DNA of 51,832 nucleotides, taken from positions 1-51,832 of the forward strand of contig JAKSDI010000276.1 of the NCBI GenBank assembly GCA_022360175.1, in the 5' to 3' direction. Every line of letters starts with the position of its first letter. Position 1 is the first letter of the stretch. This DNA comes from Chitinophagales bacterium (lineage in GTDB: Bacteria; Bacteroidota; Bacteroidia; Chitinophagales; Saprospiraceae). A program made the position numbers and the translations under genes. Below the pieces are notes generated by a model. The model was not told the DNA's origin and searched no databases. It saw only the letters and a list, made by a program, of their open reading frames with translations. Below are positions 22,727 to 31,024 of this stretch, piece after piece.

Positions 22727-24370
22727 ATGAATACCGTTCAATACATCATACTGTATCTTCTAATTGTAATAGGTCCTTTCAACTTATTTGGACAAGAGAA
22801 AATAACTTTAACGAAAAAAGAAGCAGGTTATTTGGAAGATATCTTGGTCGCAAAAACAAAAGAAATCGTCCAAATCATAGAGTCTGCTACGTTGGAAAAA
22901 GGCTTAAACAAACCTGCTTTGAGAAATCTATCTCCATTCCGTGTTAATAAGTTAAAGAATTTAGATTTTTATTATGACCTCAAGTTAAACGATGCTGATC
23001 ATAGCTCTGTATCTTCTCATTATTATAGTAATGAAATAACATCTTTGAGCTATTATAAAATAGATTTTAAACAAGGAGTAAATTATTCTCCCCCAGCTTC
23101 TGCAACAGCTACAAGTAATGTAATCGCAGCTCCGAATATTATGAAAAATAGTAGTAGGTTTTCAAGGGGCTTACTGATTTCAACTTACATTAATCGACGT
23201 TTAAAAATTAATAGAGCATTGGACAATGAAGTGAAACGATCAGAGTATATCAATATAGTATGGTTTATAAAGCCCATTAAAAATAAAGGAAAATATGATT
23301 TTTTATCTCTAAGTGAGAATGATTTCAAATTAATCGGTTATGGCTATGTTGAAGATGAACATGTGAAAGGAAAGTCTATTTGGTTAGATGGATGGAATTC
23401 AGACAAAATAAAGCAATCTAAGGATTTAGTTACACGACATATAAATAAATTTTTAGTAGGGGTAAATCAATTAAAATCAAATACAATAAGCATGGATTCT
23501 TTTGTAGATACCTTCTTTATTCTACGAAATAATCCCTTGATCGAGTATTATGACCCCAATAATAAAGAAGTTTTGAAATTAACTTACGCAGGTTATGCAG
23601 AAAAAGTTTTTGAGAATCAAAAAAATAAAATGATCTCTTCTCATTTAATTGGTACAAATATAATAAGAGAAAAGACTCAGCTTTATGGAGTGGCTAGGAT
23701 GGTAGATACAATAGATGTTCATGGACTTATATGTGTTATAAAATATAATGTCACAGTAAATCTTAAATACTTAAATAAGAAGGTATCAAATCCAAAAATA
23801 AGTGAAATTACTTTCAATAGCATAGAATATTATCAGATAAAAAAGGATACTATAATTGAAGATACTACTTCTATTAAGAAGGTTAACTTGGACTATAACT
23901 ATCTAGAAGTACAACAAATTTTTCAACAAAAGGGAAAAGCTAAAGTGAAATTGTTCCAAAATGCCATTATTAATGCATCCAAAGGAAAAAGGATAGATAT
24001 AAGTGAGATCAAACGATTATTTATCAATCAAGGAGCAGATGTGAAAATCAGAGTCACCAATTATAAAAGAAAAACTTACGATATTTATAATGTCCAACAA
24101 TATTTTGAACATCTGGGAAAGTTATATCAGCAATATGAAACTGTTGAATTTACTTTTGATGATATAAGTGATGCTGATATAGATATCAGTAATATGAAAG
24201 ATCGATGGATTGGGCATCTATACTTTACACAAACATTTAGAGGTGATGGAGGGAGATCGTACAGTGATGTAACAAAAAAAGAAGTAGAACTGATATATCT
24301 TAAAAAAGGAGAGGGCAATACGGTTTATTTAGGAGATATTTGGTTTAATACCACAAGAAAAATTGACTAA
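22727..24370 (+). CDS. secreted protein of unknown function, last gene of the motor operon
   Basis: A 547-residue protein with a signal peptide (about 1-23, ending NLFGQ). The body is lysine- and tyrosine-rich without a recognised domain. Residues about 440-545 (YNVQQYFEHLGKLY ... RWIGHLYFTQTFRG ... VYLGDIWF) repeat the C-terminal domain of the preceding 321-residue protein. It has no sorting domain and no lipobox. The gene begins nine bases after its neighbour and ends ten bases from the convergent beta-propeller gene. I know of similar YFxxL...YLGDI-type domains in Bacteroidota conserved proteins only by recollection, without function. Confidence 0.65.
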   Translation: MNTVQYIILYLLIVIGPFNLFGQEKITLTKKEAGYLEDILVAKTKEIVQIIESATLEKGLNKPALRNLSPFRVNKLKNLDFYYDLKLNDADHSSVSSHYYSNEITSLSYYKIDFKQGVNYSPPASATATSNVIAAPNIMKNSSRFSRGLLISTYINRRLKINRALDNEVKRSEYINIVWFIKPIKNKGKYDFLSLSENDFKLIGYGYVEDEHVKGKSIWLDGWNSDKIKQSKDLVTRHINKFLVGVNQLKSNTISMDSFVDTFFILRNNPLIEYYDPNNKEVLKLTYAGYAEKVFENQKNKMISSHLIGTNIIREKTQLYGVARMVDTIDVHGLICVIKYNVTVNLKYLNKKVSNPKISEITFNSIEYYQIKKDTIIEDTTSIKKVNLDYNYLEVQQIFQQKGKAKVKLFQNAIINASKGKRIDISEIKRLFINQGADVKIRVTNYKRKTYDIYNVQQYFEHLGKLYQQYETVEFTFDDISDADIDISNMKDRWIGHLYFTQTFRGDGGRSYSDVTKKEVELIYLKKGEGNTVYLGDIWFNTTRKID

Positions 24371-24380
24371 AATGTAGTAA

Positions 24381-26597
24381 TCAAAAATCATACAACTCCT
24401 GTAGCGAATCCACCAACCTTTCATCCGAATGGAATAACTTAACAAGTTCTTCTACTGAGAGTAATAGTGGATTTTTGTACCATACTAGCATAGAATCTGA
24501 GTCTATGGGATTTAAAACCAGACCATTTTCAAAAATAAAGCTCGCATCCCAGGAAGAAGGAACCTGGAGTAAGGTTTTATTATTATCCTGATGATTAATA
24601 AGTTTCAACAAATCTTCATAAGTATAAGAAATTGCGAAATGCTTGTCTGCTGAAAGCTCGATTCTTTTTTCTGTATTTTCAATTGTATCGATTGGTAATA
24701 TAGCATCAGAGCTTATTTGATAGATAATTGCTTTTTTAAGATATGGTCTATTAGAAACAATGATATCGCTATCTGGAATAAGATAGTCTTTTCCTGCATC
24801 AGAAGAGTCTTTTTTTTGTATTTCTTCTTTAATTAATGAATAAGTATAAAGGTAGTTTTTTCTTTGACTTTTATCTTGTATGATCATTGACATAGAGGTG
24901 TTTAAGAAGCCCATAAATCCCCCATTTATACTATCCTTTAATTTAAATCTTTGGTTTGAAATTTTATAGAAATATAATTTTTCGTCTAAATAATTCCTGA
25001 CCAAAGCAAAAGACTTATCAGGCGTGAATAAGATGTCATCACCATGTTTTATTATGGTTGAATCGATAATAAGATTTGTAGAGCAAGAAAGTATGTATGA
25101 TTTTTCATGTTTCTTTTTCGAAAAGAAGTATACATTTGAAAAAGGTGTTGAAGTAACAGTACCTTTCCCAAGGTAATATTCGTCAATTACCATTGTATCT
25201 AGCCGATATATATAGGTATCATTAGATTTAAAATTTTTAGTGATGATAGCATCTGACGTTGCTACAAATTCACTAAGAGTTCCTTTTAAAGTTTTTCTTA
25301 ATTCACATTGATTATTGGAAATAGAATATAAGTAGGTGTGTTGACGATCATGATCAGAAGTAACAAAATATTTACTATCAGCAGCAAATTTCCCGCCGTC
25401 ACTTTCTCCTAAAACACGTTTTATTAATTCTCCGTTTTCAGCATTGTAGATATAGCTATGACGCAAATATCTATCATCTTTGTCAGGTATGCTTTTGGAG
25501 CTGCTCGTTAAAATGTATCTTTGATTAGGCGAAAACTTAGCAGAAATACCTTTGAGTGAACCGATGAACTCATAAGAATTAGAATCCGTTATCTTGTACA
25601 AATAAGAAGAGTCTTTTTCAGACAATAAAGTAATTATCATACGATTATCAGGAGAGAATTGCCCTGTTTGCCCTGTAATACTATCTATTAATTCTACAGA
25701 TTCATCTTTTATTTCAAAAAGATAACTAGGGGTATATCTTTTTAAGCCAAAAGTATAGCTTTCATTTTTGTAGGTAAGCATATACTTATTGTTACTCGAA
25801 AACACAATTTTATTTCCTGGTAAGCGGTAAAATGATTTATTTTCATTTAAGGAAGCCTTTGTATAAATTAAATTGTTCATACATGCTTCAAATAGTAGTT
25901 CTGAAGAAGTTTCATTATTCAAATAGCGGTGTGCGTTTCTTGCTAATATGAGAGCTGTTTCATAATTTTTTGTTTTCAGGTTTTCATTAGCTGCTGCGCT
26001 TAGTAAATTGCCCTTAGAGGTACCTGCTTCGTTTAAGAACAACATGCCTAGTATAAGTAAAAGCAAAACACCTAGCAACAAACTTAAAGCTAATCTTCTT
26101 CTTCTTTTCTGTATATATTTTTTACTTATTTGTATTAGTCTATTTTCTTCAGCCGATTTCATCCGCATACCGACTTCTCCCTTCTCTATAACCTTCAGCT
26201 CCTTACTACTCAGTAAGATGTTATCATTGGTTTTAGCGACCTCTACCTTCTGCTCCAATAACTTCCTTGCTACCTGCCCAGGACGGGAAGATCGATAGAA
26301 TTCAGTACGTATTACAGGTGCGAGTGTATCGTGAGCCAGTCTTAGCTGCCCTGTTTTCCTCATTGGCTGCCAGTGGCTGGAAGTATTATATTCTACTCTT
26401 TCTACCAGCAATTGCAATTCGATGAGTTTGTTGATAAGTACCTCAATATTCTCTATGTGCGAATAGCGATTATAAACTTCCTCTAAAGTGTGGCTTTCTG
26501 TAGTGTCGTGTTGGGTAGTGAAAAACAAAAGTAAGTCTAATCCAACTCCATATTGGATAGCAGATTGTAAACGATATGTCGTGATGTTATTATTCAT
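24381..26597 (-). CDS. winged-helix, membrane helix and beta-propeller half of a split STAND protein
   Basis: A 738-residue protein. Residues 1-120 match the part that normally follows the NTPase in fused Bacteroidota STAND proteins: GLDLLLFFTTQ, then LAHDTLAPVI and RPGQVARKLLEQK (recollection of the family). A basic stretch and one membrane helix follow (about 165-188, RRRRLALSLLLGVLLLLILG). Residues about 245-720 form a beta-propeller of WD40-like repeats, each with an FSPDNRMI- or FSPNQRYIL-type strand and a Y(L/I)Y core. Its ATG overlaps the stop of the NTPase gene by eight bases (ATGAATAA), so the two products are probably made by coupled translation and may form one complex. It converges on the motor operon. 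Confidence 0.75.
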   Translation of the reverse strand: MNNNITTYRLQSAIQYGVGLDLLLFFTTQHDTTESHTLEEVYNRYSHIENIEVLINKLIELQLLVERVEYNTSSHWQPMRKTGQLRLAHDTLAPVIRTEFYRSSRPGQVARKLLEQKVEVAKTNDNILLSSKELKVIEKGEVGMRMKSAEENRLIQISKKYIQKRRRRLALSLLLGVLLLLILGMLFLNEAGTSKGNLLSAAANENLKTKNYETALILARNAHRYLNNETSSELLFEACMNNLIYTKASLNENKSFYRLPGNKIVFSSNNKYMLTYKNESYTFGLKRYTPSYLFEIKDESVELIDSITGQTGQFSPDNRMIITLLSEKDSSYLYKITDSNSYEFIGSLKGISAKFSPNQRYILTSSSKSIPDKDDRYLRHSYIYNAENGELIKRVLGESDGGKFAADSKYFVTSDHDRQHTYLYSISNNQCELRKTLKGTLSEFVATSDAIITKNFKSNDTYIYRLDTMVIDEYYLGKGTVTSTPFSNVYFFSKKKHEKSYILSCSTNLIIDSTIIKHGDDILFTPDKSFALVRNYLDEKLYFYKISNQRFKLKDSINGGFMGFLNTSMSMIIQDKSQRKNYLYTYSLIKEEIQKKDSSDAGKDYLIPDSDIIVSNRPYLKKAIIYQISSDAILPIDTIENTEKRIELSADKHFAISYTYEDLLKLINHQDNNKTLLQVPSSWDASFIFENGLVLNPIDSDSMLVWYKNPLLLSVEELVKLFHSDERLVDSLQELYDF

Positions 26598-28254
26598 TCA
26601 CATCCTTTTCTAAAGCCTCTAACTGTTCTAATAGAAATGATCTAATGATTTTTTTTTCCTTGCGCACCTGCTTTTCAAATATCTCCTTGGTGATAAAGCG
26701 GGTATTTGACTTAACCTCATTCCATAATCTATTTAATATGATTTGCAATGCAGGAGCAATATTAGATCCACTATCTTCTTGGAGCAAATGCATTATGTCA
26801 TTAGTGAAACCATCATAGTATTTTAGCTCAAAATAGGCTGTTTTAAGAGGGCCTTCAATAGCATCTTTTACTCCCTGCTTATCAAGAGGTTTTAAAAGCC
26901 ATTTCTTGTATTGGTTTAAAAGTTTTTGTTCTAAAATATCTTCTATTTCAGCCAGGTAATCTGCTCTGAACGACAAAATAATTTTACAGTTTGTATTCTT
27001 TTGTAAGAAAAAAGCTATTGTACTTGCTAATTCTTTTAATTCAAGGTTATCATTCGATAGTGTTTCTATTGGGTAATCCTGAGTGTTGGGACGTGTAATG
27101 GCTTCTTCTACTTGATCTAATATAATAAGTTTCTTTCTGGGCTTGATATTCTTCTCATATATTTCACTTAGTGTAAGTTTATTCTTGCTGTAGCAGTATC
27201 TAAACAAATATTTACTGCTCATAATGGGATATAGATGCCGCCATAAATTATGTTTTAGTCCTAAAGAACGAACTAAAAACAGTCGTTTTTTTGATTCGCA
27301 TAGTAATTGATCAATGCGTTGTATGTATACTTCGTCTTTTTCTCCATCTTCATTTTTTGGGAAAATTACTGCCTCTTCCAATATGTTCAATGTTGGGATG
27401 TATTCCAGTAATCGTGGAGGCATAGCCAAAAGAATGATTACATCTTTGAGTGATCTTTGAAAAGCATCATTTTTTATTGCATTGATAAAGTTAGATAGGT
27501 CTTTCTGTAGCTGAGAGACTGTTCGTTCTTCTAAATATTCAATTTGATCAAATAATAAAAGGATAGGCTTAGGTGTAATAAAAGAATCGAACTGATTTTT
27601 CAATCCTATATGCTGATCTCTTCTTGCATAAAAGAGGTCCCATTTTTCAATAATTCTTGGAATAATCCCTGCGTGTATTAAAGAAGACTTCCCAACCCCT
27701 GATTGCCCATAAAGTAAGATTAAATCCTTGTATTCCTGGTTAATATTTATCAAGTCGATATGATGCAAATACCTCAGTATTGATCGGATATGTACTTCTC
27801 TTCCGTGAAATAAATCGCAATCTGTAAAAGAAAAAGTTTTTAAGCCAGGATAGGGTGCTGATGGTTTTTCTTTTCGTAGAAAATGTGGAATGGCAGGTAG
27901 CTTTTCAAAAGTAAGTGCTTTTTTATTATTGATGTAATCATGAGCTGAATCGTAATTAAAATAAATGGCAAAAAGATTTCTATAGTGAGATGCACTATTG
28001 CTCTTTTTGGTGATAAATATCCTTCTAAAAGTATAATAAGATGGAATTGTAAGTGCACCATAATTAACATTTCCATCTTTTGTAGGTAAATTGAATAGGC
28101 GAATAAACTTATTATCACATTGACACTTGATTAATAAGGCCTTTCTAAAATTTTTTAAAAAAATGTCAATTTGCTTTTTATTCCAGTTAGATGGATGACC
28201 ATTCTCATTTTGTACTGCAATATCTAATGCTATTTGACTCCAGAAGAAATCCAT
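26590..28254 (-). CDS. STAND-type NTPase (nSTAND1-like) with TFRRIF N-terminal domain
   Basis: A 554-residue protein. Residues 1-115 form the TFRRIF-type N-terminal domain, also seen in the 10883-11749 protein. PYPGLKTFSFTDCDLFHGRE (135-152) is the standard entry into an nSTAND domain. Walker A is LYGQSGVGKSS (181-191), Walker B LIILDQVEEAI (376-386), and a sensor-like strand KIILSFRADYL (424-434). A second Walker-B-like strand, ILLLFDQIEYLEE (231-243), with its own sensor-like strand lies in an insertion between them. The protein ends LLEQLEALEKDVNE, where fused relatives run on into the winged helix. Such proteins usually act as ligand-sensing switches in signalling or immunity. A promoter-like pair lies at 28341-28371. 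Confidence 0.8.
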   Translation of the reverse strand: MDFFWSQIALDIAVQNENGHPSNWNKKQIDIFLKNFRKALLIKCQCDNKFIRLFNLPTKDGNVNYGALTIPSYYTFRRIFITKKSNSASHYRNLFAIYFNYDSAHDYINNKKALTFEKLPAIPHFLRKEKPSAPYPGLKTFSFTDCDLFHGREVHIRSILRYLHHIDLININQEYKDLILLYGQSGVGKSSLIHAGIIPRIIEKWDLFYARRDQHIGLKNQFDSFITPKPILLLFDQIEYLEERTVSQLQKDLSNFINAIKNDAFQRSLKDVIILLAMPPRLLEYIPTLNILEEAVIFPKNEDGEKDEVYIQRIDQLLCESKKRLFLVRSLGLKHNLWRHLYPIMSSKYLFRYCYSKNKLTLSEIYEKNIKPRKKLIILDQVEEAITRPNTQDYPIETLSNDNLELKELASTIAFFLQKNTNCKIILSFRADYLAEIEDILEQKLLNQYKKWLLKPLDKQGVKDAIEGPLKTAYFELKYYDGFTNDIMHLLQEDSGSNIAPALQIILNRLWNEVKSNTRFITKEIFEKQVRKEKKIIRSFLLEQLEALEKDVNE

Positions 28255-28340
28255 ACTTTGAATATTATATAGTAGTATGTGTATTGATAAGAGGCATTTT
28301 TAAGAAGTAAGTAGAATTGCCTCAAGCGTATTGTATTAGC

Positions 28341-28371
28341 TAAATATAATATTGTTTTTATCTATTTCAAA
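28341..28371 (-). promoter_or_regulatory. Bacteroidota-type promoter for the STAND NTPase gene
   Basis: On the minus strand TTTG (28371-28368) is followed after 19 bases by TATATTTA (28348-28341), one mismatch from the TAnnTTTG -7 consensus. Transcription would start near 28334, giving a leader of about 80 bases before the start codon at 28254. Confidence 0.4.
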
Positions 28372-28446
28372 GTAGCTAGATTATAAAAAAAATATAAGAA
28401 AATTTGAACCCCTCCCCATCTTCGGTGTACAAGCACATAAAAAAAC

Positions 28447-30381
28447 ATGAAAGCTTGTTATTACCCGATTTGGTATTTCCTGTTGTTTCTTATGACGACC
28501 TCTTATTTGCAAGCTCAGAAAGCGGAAACAATATATCCTCTTACAGAAGTTTTGTATTCTGTTGAGTACTATAAAGAGCAAGCACAATTATGGCGAACTA
28601 TACTTGATGAAAATCCCCAACATGCAATGGGATGGCTCAACTATTATGCAGCTTCGAGAAATGAACGCCTTTTATCTGGCGAGGATATGAAAAGCCTGGA
28701 TCGAATTGTAGAAGAGGCGAATAAAGCAATTCCTGATACTTATGAATCTCATTTTGTGACTTTCTGGCAAGACCCATTAGGGGAGCGAAATTTTGATCAC
28801 ATTTTCAGAGCGCATGAGTTGGCACCTGATCGCACTGAGATTATGGATGATTTACTGATGTATTATGAATTGAAAGGGGATCAAAAAAATCTGAAGAAGT
28901 ATTGTCAGCAATGGTATGATTCTGGTACCGTGTCTGCTGGTGTGCTCAAATGGAATTATAACGCACTGATGTCAGTCTCCGATGAGTGTATTTTCCTGGT
29001 AGAATCAGATAATGCAACTTTTCCTGCCTGGATATTGCAACAAGTGCATGGTGTGAAACCAAATGTGACGGTACTTAATCCTTATCTAGTCGTTTCTAAT
29101 GATGATTATCGCAAGCGAATTTTTGATAAATTACACATCCCACTGGAATGGCAGGCTCCTGTAAGTGACGGATATTATGCTCAGGTGAAATCACTGACCC
29201 AGCATATTATAAAGCACGCCCATATACCTGTTTATTTTAATGTATCGGTTGGCCCGGATTTACGCAAGCAGTTTGAAGAAGAACTGTTTTTAGTAGGGCT
29301 GGCATTTTTACACAGCAAAACATCCGTAGATAATCTGGCAATATTGCGAAACAACTATGAAAACCGTTTTCTAAAAGATGATCTGTTAAATCCAATTGGC
29401 TATGATCCTTCTTATACTGTAGTTGATCATATCAATTGGAATTATTTACCTGCACTAACTTTATTGCATGAACATTATCTGTCAAGTGGAGAAACAGCAC
29501 AAGCAAGGAAAGTGAAGAAATTAGCAGTTAATTTGGCACATAGAGCAGGAAGAGAATCTGCTATTGCCAATTTTTTTCCTCCTCAATTTCCAAGAATACA
29601 AAGCCCGGTAAACATAAATATCAAATCTCTGGAGAAAGCAATGAAACCTGTGGGGAATGGACGATATGCTTCCGCAACAGAAGTAAGCAATGCAGAATAT
29701 GAACTGTTTCTGGTATCCTTACTGAAGGAAAAAGAATATCGATTGATCAATGAATTTAAGGCCACTCCCGTAGACTGGATTAGCCTGATACCGGAGGAGT
29801 ATAGAAACCAGCCATCAGAAGTACTCTTTTCGAACGGGCATCCCAACGATCCTCAGGCTCCAGTGGTAAATATCATTTACGAAGCTGCCCTGGCTTATTG
29901 CGATTGGCTGACACAAGTTTATAATAAATCGGATTACAAGCGAAAGCAATTTGGGCAAGTACGCTTTTACTTACCTTCACAAGAGGAATGGCGTATGGCT
30001 GCAGTGGCAAATGGGAATGGGCCTTATCCTTGGGGAGGGCCTGAGACAAAAAATAAAAAAGGCTGTTATTTGGCCAATGTCAATCCTTATCTTAGTGAAT
30101 ATGACGAAAGCAAAGCCGCATTTGTAGCCGTCGAACATCCAGAGTCTCCTGGTGAGGATGGAGCTTATTTTACAGTACCAGTTACTTCGTACTTTCCCAA
30201 TGGATTAGGGCTTTATAATATGACGGGAAATGTAGCAGAGATGCTGGATGGAGGTATATCTGCAATGGGAGGTAGCTGGTTGTCACCTGCTCAAATGGCA
30301 AAGGTCAATAAACCTCAAAAAATCAACCTGCCAAGCCCTGAGGTAGGTTTTCGAGTATTTATGGAAGTAGTAAAACCGTAA
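28447..30381 (+). CDS. exported SUMF1/FGE-sulfatase-domain protein with TPR-like front half
   Basis: A 644-residue protein with a signal peptide (about 1-24, ending YLQAQ). The front half is TPR-like and contains IFLVESDNATFPAWILQQVHGVKPNVTVLN, in pieces resembling the C-terminal region of DUF2723/TMEM260-type proteins. The C-terminal 220 residues form a formylglycine-generating-enzyme (SUMF1) fold: ATEVSNAEYELFL, AYCDWLT, LPSQEEWRMAA, GLYNMTGNVAEML, GGSWLS and VGFRVFM. This fold is often non-catalytic in Bacteroidota (as in GldJ/GldK), and the copper-binding cysteines of true formylglycine-generating enzymes are not evident. The sigma factor gene follows after 64 bases. Confidence 0.8.
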   Translation: MKACYYPIWYFLLFLMTTSYLQAQKAETIYPLTEVLYSVEYYKEQAQLWRTILDENPQHAMGWLNYYAASRNERLLSGEDMKSLDRIVEEANKAIPDTYESHFVTFWQDPLGERNFDHIFRAHELAPDRTEIMDDLLMYYELKGDQKNLKKYCQQWYDSGTVSAGVLKWNYNALMSVSDECIFLVESDNATFPAWILQQVHGVKPNVTVLNPYLVVSNDDYRKRIFDKLHIPLEWQAPVSDGYYAQVKSLTQHIIKHAHIPVYFNVSVGPDLRKQFEEELFLVGLAFLHSKTSVDNLAILRNNYENRFLKDDLLNPIGYDPSYTVVDHINWNYLPALTLLHEHYLSSGETAQARKVKKLAVNLAHRAGRESAIANFFPPQFPRIQSPVNINIKSLEKAMKPVGNGRYASATEVSNAEYELFLVSLLKEKEYRLINEFKATPVDWISLIPEEYRNQPSEVLFSNGHPNDPQAPVVNIIYEAALAYCDWLTQVYNKSDYKRKQFGQVRFYLPSQEEWRMAAVANGNGPYPWGGPETKNKKGCYLANVNPYLSEYDESKAAFVAVEHPESPGEDGAYFTVPVTSYFPNGLGLYNMTGNVAEMLDGGISAMGGSWLSPAQMAKVNKPQKINLPSPEVGFRVFMEVVKP

Positions 30382-30445
30382 TAGGTATGTGATAAATCAC
30401 ATATGAAAATGAGGGTATATGGCTATTTGAATTTAATGAAATTGC

Positions 30446-31024
30446 ATGTTGTTTTCTCGTAAATATCAAAAGTATAGTGATGAAGAGTTGATGGAACTGC
30501 TTTCCAAAGGTAAAGAGCAGGCTTTCAGAGTGTTGTATCAACGTTATAGTAAAAGGATGTATCAATATTTTTTGCGAATGTTGAATCATCAGTCTGAAGA
30601 TGCGGCTGACTTTACGCAGGAACTGTTTATGAAGATTATTGAGCAGCCTGAGGCATTTGATACTACCCGCCGTTTTTCTACCTGGCTTTATACCTTGGCG
30701 GGAAATATGGTGAAAAACGAATACCGCCGGCGAGATAGGCGTTCAAATAAAGAACCAGTAAACATACAAATACCCATCACTTCACCCGATTGTTTAATAG
30801 CACAAATGGATGCGCCAGTCTTGAGGAAATACCTTAGGCTGGCCATTCAGCAATTGGATCCAATCCATAAAACTTGTTTCCAATTGAGGTATGATTCTCA
30901 ACTTTCAATCAAGGATATTAGTGAAATTCTTGGTTGCCCCGAAGGAACTGTCAAGTCAAGGCTACATTATGCTTTGCGCAAATTGTCAAACCAGTTGAAA
31001 GTACTAGATGATGAAAGAATTTGA
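30446..31024 (+). CDS. ECF-type RNA polymerase sigma factor
   Basis: A 192-residue sigma-70 family protein. Region 2 spans about residues 22-92: AFRVLYQRYSKRMYQYF, then AADFTQELFMKIIE, then FSTWLYTLAGNMVKNEYRR, which contacts the -10 region. Region 4 spans about 130-185 with the helix-turn-helix DISEILGCPEGTVKSRLHYALRKL. Length and layout are standard for the extracytoplasmic-function group. Its 3' end overlaps the next gene by 17 bases, the usual sigma/anti-sigma arrangement. Its target genes cannot be read from the window; the SUMF1 gene upstream and pullulanase gene downstream are neighbours on the same strand. Confidence 0.93.
   Translation: MLFSRKYQKYSDEELMELLSKGKEQAFRVLYQRYSKRMYQYFLRMLNHQSEDAADFTQELFMKIIEQPEAFDTTRRFSTWLYTLAGNMVKNEYRRRDRRSNKEPVNIQIPITSPDCLIAQMDAPVLRKYLRLAIQQLDPIHKTCFQLRYDSQLSIKDISEILGCPEGTVKSRLHYALRKLSNQLKVLDDERI

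Noticed and set aside
14786-24370. Zorya anti-phage system
   Set aside because: A MotA-like channel and MotB-like proteins are present, but there is no OmpA-type peptidoglycan-binding domain on the stators and no ZorC, helicase/nuclease ZorD or ZorE. Channel and scaffold also differ in layout.
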